Assembly: GCA_900095095.1 (NCBI GenBank)
Contig: FMBT01000502.1
Location: 1-64,000 of the forward strand
Reading direction: 5' to 3'
DNA length: 64,000 nt
From: Fragilariopsis cylindrus CCMP1102
Lineage: Eukaryota > Bacillariophyta > Bacillariophyceae > Bacillariales > Bacillariaceae
Of the stretch, positions 56,142 to 64,000 are shown in pieces (position 1 is the first letter of the stretch; each line of letters opens with the position of its first letter). The notes under the pieces were generated by a model. The model did no database searches, was not told the DNA's origin, and saw nothing but the letters and a program-made list of their open reading frames with translations. Made by a program: the position numbers and the translations under genes.

Positions 56142-56859
56142 ATGACTGCATCACCCTATGTATGGACGATAGATCAAGACACTTTTTCTCTGTTTCTATG
56201 TCCCGCTGTAGGATCTAGTACACTATCTACACCATCATCATCATCATCATCATCGAAGTTAACGTCAACGACAACGCCGACGCCTACCCTATGCAAGCCA
56301 TATAAAAATATAGATTTATTCGAAATTTGCTACAAGTACCAACACAACCTGCCTATCGTAAAATAAAGGCGATTGATTTCATTTGAAACTCAGTTAAGCT
56401 CAAGTCTCCTCTACATTGACGAGCTAGTAATAGTAACAACAAGAAAGATCGTAGAACGTCCGTCGTCCGTCTACTCTGCCGATGCCGTCAACAACCAAGT
56501 GGTGATGATGTTGTTGTTTTTGCGCGTAGAACACAACAGAGTGGTGAAAAGAAAGTAGCGATAATGACGCCATTATCAAAATCAAAATCATGATACAGTT
56601 GGGATGATTTATTATTATTACCAACACTCATTACGACTGGAATTATTTGTTGGTTAGATCAGGCAAGTCTTGTGGAGATGAGTCCAGTTTTGAAACAATT
56701 ACATGTCATACATCAGTTGAAGTAAAGATTGTCCTGGAAAGTAAAAATGAAATTATTCCTGTATTTGAAGTTAATGGAAATTCAACACAAATTTTTTATG
56801 CAATGTACGTGACTATTATTAATTCAACAATCAGAAGTTACAATCCTATCCTCATGTGA
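56142..56859 (+). pseudogene. possible broken membrane-protein gene
   Basis: Starts MTASPYVWTIDQDTF with a Ser/Thr-rich tract, then a plausible continuation in other frames: LLLLPTLITTGIICWLDQASL near 56600-56660 (hydrophobic) and KIVLESKNEIIPVFEVNGNS near 56725-56785. Several stops and shifts separate the parts. No family recognised. It may be a relic or a gene with unrecognised introns. Confidence 0.25.
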
Positions 56860-57068
56860 GATTCATTAGTCCAAACAAATTTGAGATTAAACCATTTGAT
56901 ACGACTAATATTGGTATGGTTCGAATGGAATGATCTGAAAACAAATTATTGGATTGAATGTACCGTATGAATATTGTAGTACAGAACGATGGGTACAGCA
57001 GTAGTAGTATTCAATCGACACGGACTAGACCGGACAAAAAATTGGCATAACTAGCGTATATCAAAAAT

Positions 57069-57430
57069 TCATTCCTGTAAACATAAACAACAAATAAAAT
57101 ACATTGCAAGAATGAAAGTATGAACAATCATAACAATACCAGCAATAGTACATGTTATACCGGCTAACGTCGAAATTCCTACCGAAACAAACAATCCAAT
57201 TTTACTTTGTCGGCAACACCAAACTAGTTGAAGGAATCCTAAACTAATTAAACCAAAAATTAATGTTACCCAACATAACCATGAAAGTAAGAAGGCTAAA
57301 ATGGAAATTATTTGTGCAGTGATCATACAACTGTCTTTGTATATGGTAAACGCATACATATACGAGTTCCGCGTTTTTGACCGCAACCGTAGCAGCAGCC
57401 ACTGCTAGTATCCTCGGAGCAACAATTCAT
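57069..57430 (-). CDS. small tetraspan-like membrane protein
   Basis: From the ATG at 57430 the frame reads MNCCSEDTSSGCCYGCGQKRG, a Cys-rich cytosolic start. About one base is missing near 57335, after which the other frame gives three to four hydrophobic segments (MITAQIISILAFLLSWLCW, LIFGLISLGFLQLVW, IGLFVSVGISTLAGI, IAGIVMIVHTFILAMYF) ending at 57069. WCCRQSKIG lies in the central loop. No enzymatic motif; family not recognised. The Cys-rich start could be lipid-modified (inference). Without the shift, the frame alone would begin near 57386. Confidence 0.45.
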
Positions 57431-58081
57431 TCTATCATTTTGTAATGGATATGATATATTATGATAGTCTCCGTCGTACTTTTATGATGTTTATGATGTT
57501 CTTCATGTACATCATTACACCACGAATATAAATTAAGTATCACTACTACAGTAAAATCATGCGGAAATATAGTACAGACGCTTCGGAGAGGTCGGTGAAG
57601 CGATTTGGCTTCCCTTTGATAAGCGCTAACTTTTTGGTCGATGCTGGGGTTGGGTTGTGGTCAATACCGATTAATGGTCAACCCAATACCATTGTCTGTA
57701 ATTTGGTTGCATTTGCTATCTGTTGTGTCGTTTCATATACACTTGTGTAGTTATAACAGGAATTGATAGAACTGTGTTTTGTGCTTCTACGACGATTGAA
57801 GCGGTCTGCATTATATTTCCGCAGTTGTCCCGCCACTTCAATTCTTTTCACGGCTCGGAAGGGTGCCTGCTGCGACACCGGATGCACACGCTTTTTCAGA
57901 TATAGTAATATGTATTGATAATAAACTAAACTAAAAAAAGGAAAACGTTTATAATGAAATTAGAATAAATAAAAAATTAATGCACGCTTTAATATTAACG
58001 TTACTATAGTTCGGTAGGAACAACTACACGATGACGTGTGTTCTATTGTAGTTAGTCCAAAGGTCTTTCTTTTTTCTAATT
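57431..58081. repeat. intergenic with an inverted repeat
   Basis: Arms at about 57559-57585 (TGCGGAAATATAGTACAGAC, GCTTC) and 57798-57824 (inverted: GAAGCGGTCTGCATTATATTTCCGCA). The interior of about 210 bp is GC-richer than its surroundings, with open frames on both strands that show no family features. This may be a small foldback or MITE remnant. Confidence 0.5.
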
Positions 58082-58995
58082 CTAAAACGTAACAGGAAGA
58101 GAAGTTGGATCAAAAGTATCAGGTGCTAAACCAAGATGGACAAAGATTTCTTTCCCATCAATAAGTTCTTGTGCAACAATTCCAGCAACACCAAGCATAG
58201 CTAATCGTCCATTATTTAATTCCTTGGTGGACATAACTGAGAATTCTTCAAAGTTATCAGGCTTCAATCCGAATGGATCAAATCCGACATCACCTGGATA
58301 ATAACCTTCCTTTAAAATATCTAATTCAGCATTACCAGGTGATTCCCATCCACGAATGGATCGTGCAAATTCAGCTGCACCAATAGCAACCGCTAATAAT
58401 TCAAAGAAGAAGGGTGTAGATGCTCGGACTTCATCAAGATGACGGATGGCAGGACCAATATCCTTACCGGCTGTATCAAATAATGGATGGAAACTAAATG
58501 GTTGTTCCGTAATAATCAAACCAAGAAATGCTAACATAGCAACTCGACCATGGGTTGTTTCTGACTCACGGTAGGCCTTCATTTGAACCAAGTCGGCTCG
58601 TTCCACAAATCCAAATGGGTCAAAATCCTTAAATGGGTCCTATTTGTTTTAAAGAAAGAGGAATAGATAGTATAAATATAGATTGTAATTTGTGAGTGAG
58701 TCGACGCAGATAGTTCGTACAATTTTGTCTGTCAACGAATGACGCGACGCCACCGATGCATGGCGTGAATTCGAATTCGAATGTGAAATGAATAAATATT
58801 TTGAATTGAAAAACTTACCACCGATCCAGGTAAGCCGTAACAAAATTTGGTTGTTGAGTCCTCCGGTGACCATCCATTCATATAAGTTTTTCCAGCATTC
58901 AACGTGGTGGTAGAGGATCCTTTTGTCGTCGATGGTGCAAAGGCTGTGACAGCAGGAATTGCAAGAGCAGTAAGAACGATTTGAAACGATTGCAT
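58082..58995 (-). CDS. fucoxanthin-chlorophyll a/c binding protein (FCP/LHC), two exons, intact
   Basis: Exon 1 (58995-58819) encodes the leader MQSFQIVLTALAIPAVTAFAP with a TAFAP-type cleavage site, then WSPEDSTTKFCYGLPGSV. The GTAAGT intron (58818-58640) joins in phase zero to DPFKDFDPFGFVERADL. Exon 2 (58639-58082) holds helix 1 ESETTHGRVAMLAFLG, a long lumenal stretch (FHPLFDTAGKDIGPAIRHL), middle helix (FFFELLAVAIGAAEFARSI), GDVGFDPFGLKP and helix 3 STKELNNGRLAMLGVAG. Total about 244 residues, with no frame break. It is a thylakoid antenna protein. The CYGLPGS..P segment before helix 1 resembles LHCR-related clades rather than the short Lhcf type or the photoprotective Lhcx type; clade assignment is tentative. 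Confidence 0.88.
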
Positions 58996-60476
58996 TTTGT
59001 TTTATTTTTGGTTTATTTTAGATTATTATTTATTTGAATATGATTGATTCAATATTAATTTTATGAGTGGACAGAATGTAAACGGCTAATCAATTAATTA
59101 TTTCACAATGATCTAACATTACTAGTTAATCGTTATTGTACATTGCTTGTACTGGTATGCATCATCAGATGTGGTCATCAGATGTGGTCATCAGATGTGG
59201 TCATCAGATGACGATATGAGTCGACGCTGGTCATAAGATTCTTATCTGATTCATTCATTCATTCAATCTTTTTGTTTTGTTTTTCACCATATTGATGTAG
59301 ACAACTTTCTATCCAATAGAAATACCCTAATAGTAATCACACGTCATACAGTACAATCAATCGAACTGTTTCGTCAAGGCACCACCATCAATTATGTGAC
59401 GACGCGTCGTCATTCGCGATTGTAAAAGTCTGATTCATTCATTCATTCATTCAATCCTTATGTCTTTTCATGCATCGACTGCATCGACGTACTGGGTTTT
59501 TATTTTTCGTCAGGCAACATTTTAACTCGTAGTAAACCAGCCAAGTGCGCATACCTTCTGGTTGAAAACAGAACCACAAAGCATTCTTCTTGTAGATAAG
59601 GACTCGTCGTCGTAGTCTCTTGCACTACTGCCGTTCAAGCACTCGTCAGTAAGGTAATTCTTATATCATAAAAGAATATCCCTACCTAGTCAGAAAAGAA
59701 AGCATTTTTTGTGCTTTTTGATTTTTTGATGGTTGTGTGTGATGTATGTTCTTCAAAAGATGACAGCGCATAACAACGGGATCGATGCACGATTGAAAGA
59801 TTCATTCGTAAAACCCACCATCGTACGGTACTGTACGCCGTTCGCATTTTTTGTTGTTTGTGATATTATAATACACTACTTCGAAGTAAGTTAGATCTAA
59901 GTTAACTGTAAGGGGAATGAATGAAATCTCATTCCCCAAACACACATCAGCCACACATTTTATTTGCACATCACTTTTCTACGGGACTCCTAGACTATGG
60001 TAGTGTTTAGATCACATCAGGTTATGAAGCCCTTTCACATACGTGCGTTATTTGAAAACTCCTTTTTAGATAAGCCTTTACACAGCAATACTGTGTTGAT
60101 TGCTTATCTTGTGTTTGTTTGTTTCGTACCTACTGGTAAGTTTGGCTTTCTTCAATAGTAGATTTTTTCTAGATTTGCTGACACCAAATACTGATAAGTG
60201 TGGATAAGATTGTCCAAATTGTCCATAGTTGCTATTACACATTTGGCAAGTTCGATTCAAGCAAGACAGTATAGAACAACTTTTTCTCAATCATGGTGAG
60301 TCAAATTTGTTTGTGGTGATGTCATTGGACAATACGTGACAATTAGATTGTAATATATATTGGTATTTAAATAAAAGTTTACTCTGTATCAATGTTCGAA
60401 TATAATATAAGTCAGTTGCATATAAATTATTGTATTTTAATTCTATGATTTGCATCTATGTTGTGTTGTATGTACA

Positions 60477-60517
<41 letters not shown>

Positions 60518-60753
60518 ATAACTAAGTACTAAATAAATTATCTTAATCTAGCTAAAGGTTGTAATATGAATGGTGTTCTGCTCAAGGTTGGTCCCCGTGG
60601 ATAGGATGAGAGGGTTAGTGGGGTCATTTTGTGCTTGGTGTTGGGATACCTCCACTGTAACCACCATGAAATATTACTTAGTATTCAGGGGAGTTGAGAG
60701 TGGAGTTGTGAAGGTGGAGGTGGTCAGTGTGTATATATGGATGGGTGGTGGTG
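58996..60753. other. intergenic; tandem 13-mer and T33
   Basis: No supported gene. A 13-bp unit GTGGTCATCAGAT repeats about three to four times at 59160-59210; ATTC repeats occur near 59252-59262 and 59432-59452; T33 at 60482-60514. The left end is the FCP promoter. Confidence 0.45.
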
Positions 60754-61080
60754 CTAGCGGACAATTCTATAGAGGCCGGCGCCTGCACCGTCCTCCCATT
60801 GAATTTGTCTGCTCATTGTTTTGAATGGTATTCGAGAACCTCTCAGACATTGATTGGAAGCTCGCGCACAAGCAATGCTGATACGTGAGCGGACTATTCC
60901 ACATGTAACTGAATAAGGCTTATTCCATTTATCTGCTAAGCGTTTTGATAGTTGCTTTAGCACATTGCTGGCCTCGTAACCAATCAGGCCGTCCACAGAG
61001 ACAACGAAAGGGGTAAAGGCTCGACGTATACCTATGGCCTGATTAGTGATCTGTACGTTGAAGAATCTGTATGTTGAAGA
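60754..61080 (-). pseudogene. 5'-truncated reverse-transcriptase-like retroelement fragment
   Basis: The minus-strand frame reads FTPFVVSVDGLIGYEAS, LKQLSKRLADKWNKPYS, GIVRSRISIACARASNQC, LRGSRIP and QWEDGAG before a stop. From memory of algal and diatom retroelement polyproteins, the series (V-DG-LG-EA, LA-KW-KPY, R-S-A-RA, CLRGSR, EDGA) is the C-terminal signature of non-LTR-type RT proteins; I could not check it here. Nothing of the RT catalytic core (YxDD) lies upstream, so this is a dead 3' fragment. Confidence 0.55.
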
Positions 61081-61207
61081 TTCTTCGATTCCATTTGTAG
61101 GAAACTAAATAAAAGGTAGCCATTTGTGGAATAATTTGGACTTCGGATATTTTAGACTAGTTTGTAATAACTTAAATAGGTAGAGTATTGTTGTACTATC
61201 TAAGTGT

Positions 61208-62017
61208 CTATAACTGGTGAACTTGTTGGTTGCGTTGGTTGCAAATGGTTTTACGTTGGTTAGTAGATATGGGAGATTCTGGAACCAAAGTAGAGGATCG
61301 ATGAGAATCGGGTTGGAAATCAATGCGAGGTGGTCGTACTAACCGTGGTCGTACTAAGCGATTGCGAGGATGAGGAGGACGTCTGATCACTTTCCGGTTT
61401 GGGTCTCTGAGAGGATACGAAAAATGTTGGAAAATGGAGGAATAGTTGCGATAGCCATTCGTAATAGTAGATTTCAAACCTTTGTATGCTTTGTGGGAAC
61501 ATAGGCAAGACGGTGGAATGATACCAGCGCATTTGGTGTGGTGCGCATTTGGACATCTCGAGCAAATAGTTACGTTTTCTGACAATGGTAGACCGCATGG
61601 TTGGCAGTTTGCATTCTGTATACACACGCATAAGCTGTTGGCCAACGGCAATATGTACTTTGTTTGTAGCGTTTTTCCGTTGTTTATCTTCTCTATAAGT
61701 GTGGGTGGGTGGATGATCAGATCTTTGCCTTGGCGAAAAACGGCCATTGTTTGATGTAAAATGAAGAGAATGTGCTTGCAAGCTTGATGCTGATCAGGGC
61801 ACGTACAAGAAATGGAGGTGGGAGTAACATGAAGTTCGTAGCCATTACCGGAAGCGCCAATGATGTGCAAAGTTGGTGTTCCTTGTAGATAAGAGGGTGT
61901 GTCTAGTATGTACATTGGATGCTTCCTCGAACGGGATAAACGATGAATGTCGCATCTGAATTGTATATGGTCGTTACCAGGCGCAACACGAAGAATGTCG
62001 TTGATCGGAATACTCAT
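61208..62017 (-). CDS. SWIM zinc-finger protein
   Basis: An intact 269-residue frame starting MSIPINDILRVAPG. The SWIM motif is CTCPDQHQACKH: Cys71-x-Cys73-x6-Cys80-x-His82, the CxCxnCxH zinc site found in MULE transposases, ZSWIM proteins and some ubiquitin ligases. A second Cys cluster follows at about 129-172 (CVCIQNANCQPCG, CSRCPNAHHTKCAG, PSCLCSH), like a short RING or zinc ribbon. The C-terminus is Arg/Pro-rich with a VRPRLVRPPR-type repeat. No Asn or Ser runs occur, and codon use and base composition differ from neighbouring genes. With the RT fragment next door, it may come from a mobile element; a host ZSWIM-type E3 adaptor is the alternative. Confidence 0.65.
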   Translation of the reverse strand: MSIPINDILRVAPGNDHIQFRCDIHRLSRSRKHPMYILDTPSYLQGTPTLHIIGASGNGYELHVTPTSISCTCPDQHQACKHILFILHQTMAVFRQGKDLIIHPPTLIEKINNGKTLQTKYILPLANSLCVCIQNANCQPCGLPLSENVTICSRCPNAHHTKCAGIIPPSCLCSHKAYKGLKSTITNGYRNYSSIFQHFSYPLRDPNRKVIRRPPHPRNRLVRPRLVRPPRIDFQPDSHRSSTLVPESPISTNQRKTICNQRNQQVHQL

Positions 62018-62624
62018 CGGATTAGAATTTGGGATAAGAATAATAATACATTTGTGAGAAATTTAAGGGATTGGCAAAGGACAATCCAAAAGGACTATCC
62101 TCAAAAAAAACTAGGTTGGAGCCAATCGCCTATTTAAATTAATGCTTTATATACAGATATGTAGATACCACCTATTTGAGCACGTGTGTGCATAGGATTG
62201 AACAGGTTTTAACGGTTTTGACATAAAATGACTAATAAATGACCGGTTACGCGATCAAGATGACTATTTCAATAACAGCAATGACTGTGTGCATAGGATT
62301 GAACACCGAGAGGGTGAAAGGGCATCAGACTGGACATCCTCTACCTTTTTGTGGGTTATTGATTATCGCTCGCGGGTGCATTGAGGGCAATAATACACTA
62401 AATAAATAAACATTCTTCATTCGCTTCGCTTCACAAAAGCACATACTGTACTGGCTGTAGTACCATTATCTATATCTTTTATTTTATATTCCTAAACTGC
62501 TTCGAAGCAATATAAACGCCAACGTAAAAAAAGACTGTAATGATATTATAATAGGACATCATCGTATCATCATAAACAAGTGCTGCTCCCAGAATAATAA
62601 AGGACGATCGTACCGGTATTGACA
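62018..62624. other. intergenic between divergent genes
   Basis: No gene seen. GTGTGCATAGGATTGAACA occurs twice (about 62185 and 62287), about 100 bases apart. Promoters of both flanking genes should be here. Confidence 0.45.
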
Positions 62625-64000
62625 ATGGGAATCAGTAATAGAATACTTCGTAATAATAAAACTGAAAAGAATAAGCAGAATAAGCAAAAGCTATTACGAC
62701 AAACACAAAAAACAACACACTACGTAGTAAATAGCGGTACAAGTACACGTAACAGCAATAACAATAACAATAACAACAATCAGAATAGTAATAATAGTAG
62801 TAATAATAATTGCATCCGACTACTATTATTACGACCTATATTATTGTTAGTAGTATGCATTATTATTGTTGTCAAACCTTTCATCGGTACGAAGAAACTA
62901 ATGGCAATAACTATGCCAACAGATCATCAATTTAAAACAACCTCCATTATTATCGAAGTCAAAGACAAAGCCGACAACAACAGCAACAGCAACAGCGGCA
63001 GCATCGAAAACGAAAACGAAAACGAAAGTGACAGCGACAGCCATAACAATAACCGCAGTAGTAGTGATACTACTACTGCTGCTACTAATAATAATAATAA
63101 TAATAGACAACAATATGTCTATTTAATTCATTATCATAAAACTGGACATGATATATCAGTACAAATGAGAAATTCTATATATAATATTATAAATGGAATG
63201 GAATTAGATCTAGATTTAGATTTAGACTTAGAAAATGATAGTAATGACAGTAATGACAGTAATGATGATAAACTACGACTCTCATTAAGACGAAAACAAA
63301 GAAGAAAGAAACTGAAATCTGCCGTGGAATGGAAACGAAAAAGAAATAGTAATAATAATAATCAAAAAAAAGAAGAAGAGGATGATGATGATGATGATAA
63401 ACTTCTCAGTAATAGTACTCCTAGTAAAAAATTCATACTTATTACTACTACTACTGGTAATGTCCTTGATGCAGGACCACAAAAACGAAGACATTATTCT
63501 AAAACAGGATGTTCAAGATACAACTTATTTGATAGTGATAATGATAATGATAATGATAATGATAATGATAATGATCATTACAATGATAATGATAATGATA
63601 ATGATAATAGAACGACGAAAACGAGTAAAATGATAACGAGAAGGTCGAAAGTGAGAGAGGAACGACGTGGACGAGAGAGTAGAGGCGGGAGTAGTAGAGA
63701 TGATTCTACAACAACAACACAACTACTACGTAGTACTAATAATAGCAACAACAATACCGTTGTACCATATTATAGGAATGTACTTTATTTATATCCAATG
63801 ACAGCACCAAATTTCTTTTGTGCACTTGATAATGAAAATAATGATAGTAATATAAATGATAATGGTAATGATAATAATAATGAATCATCAATAATGCAAA
63901 AATTGAAACAACAGAAACAAAAAAATGATAGTAATACTAATACTCATGTCAAATTTATTCATATGATACGTGATCCATTTGATATGGCAATCAGTTATTA
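62625..64000 (+). CDS. sulfotransferase-like type II membrane protein, 3' end outside window
   Basis: The frame is open from the ATG at 62625 (MGISNRILRNNKTEK) to the right edge (458 residues). An Asn-rich cytosolic tail precedes one signal-anchor (LLLLRPILLLVVCIIIVV, about 66-83), as in Golgi type II enzymes. An Asn/Asp/Ser stem leads to YLIHYHKTGHDIS (near 63127), the PAPS 5'-phosphosulfate loop, and near the edge FIHMIRDPFDMAISY, the 3'-phosphate binding motif with the conserved Arg and Ser. An NDNDN microsatellite (63540-63608) lies between them. It would transfer sulfate from PAPS to a glycan or protein in the Golgi; the acceptor is unknown. Unlike the relative at 4-7 kb, no frame break was found. 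Confidence 0.75.
   Translation, partial: MGISNRILRNNKTEKNKQNKQKLLRQTQKTTHYVVNSGTSTRNSNNNNNNNNQNSNNSSNNNCIRLLLLRPILLLVVCIIIVVKPFIGTKKLMAITMPTDHQFKTTSIIIEVKDKADNNSNSNSGSIENENENESDSDSHNNNRSSSDTTTAATNNNNNNRQQYVYLIHYHKTGHDISVQMRNSIYNIINGMELDLDLDLDLENDSNDSNDSNDDKLRLSLRRKQRRKKLKSAVEWKRKRNSNNNNQKKEEEDDDDDDKLLSNSTPSKKFILITTTTGNVLDAGPQKRRHYSKTGCSRYNLFDSDNDNDNDNDNDNDHYNDNDNDNDNRTTKTSKMITRRSKVREERRGRESRGGSSRDDSTTTTQLLRSTNNSNNNTVVPYYRNVLYLYPMTAPNFFCALDNENNDSNINDNGNDNNNESSIMQKLKQQKQKNDSNTNTHVKFIHMIRDPFDMAISY

Noticed and set aside
57559-57905. Open frames on both strands within the inverted repeat
   Set aside because: Short, overlapping, without family features; the inverted repeat explains the region.
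63382-63722. Ile/Met-rich frames in the right end
   Set aside because: Shadows of the NDNDN microsatellite inside the sulfotransferase-like gene.

Overview
The window looks like nuclear DNA of a diatom, probably a pennate one; this is an inference and not a species call. The evidence is two fucoxanthin-chlorophyll a/c binding (FCP/LHC) genes with plastid-type leaders, long Pro-Ser repeat cell-surface proteins with Cys-rich modules, Asn/Ser/Asp-rich low-complexity inserts inside otherwise conserved enzymes, short GT-AG introns of about 110-490 nt, and AT-rich intergenic DNA full of GTAC/ACTGTA words. There are about 20 genes on both strands, no operons, and no rRNA, tRNA or CRISPR array that I could support.

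Layout. 0-8 kb: a Cys-rich protein built of exact 249-bp repeats (cut by the left edge), a CRAL-TRIO lipid-binding protein, a frame-disrupted sulfotransferase-like gene and a small membrane protein. 8.8-17.7 kb: a dienelactone hydrolase and a very large membrane-anchored Cys-rich/Pro-Ser protein, preceded by three local tandem duplications. 18.5-25 kb: an SDR39U1-type epimerase, a decayed Pro-Ser gene relic, a small secreted or anchored Cys protein, and a repeat-rich stretch. 25.3-31.6 kb: a giant tRNA-hydroxylase (TrhO/rhodanese) plus RluA pseudouridine synthase fusion, and a class C GPCR-like receptor. 31.8-35.6 kb: a Stowaway-like MITE and a sedolisin (S53) protease. 36.5-46.6 kb: an IMPACT/YigZ protein, an F-box-like gene with an in-frame TAG, and an unusual gene joining a membrane anchor, a SET-like domain, an aminopropyltransferase-like domain, a catalytically dead AdoMet decarboxylase-like domain and a Tudor-like tail. 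47-59 kb: two FCP genes, a coiled-coil protein, a long terminal-inverted-repeat element and a tetraspan protein. 60-64 kb: a reverse-transcriptase fragment, a SWIM zinc-finger gene and the start of a second sulfotransferase (cut by the right edge).

A recurrent oddity cuts across regions. Many genes keep a convincing family sequence but change reading frame by one base, mostly at short homopolymers and mostly as apparent deletions, usually without other nonsense changes. Residual consensus indels explain this better than true decay. The Pro-Ser relic at 20.7-21.4 kb, with several stops, looks genuinely dead. The most novel points are the SET/aminopropyltransferase/dead-SpeD gene and, inside it, two nearly identical adjacent introns that isolate an 18-nt microexon.
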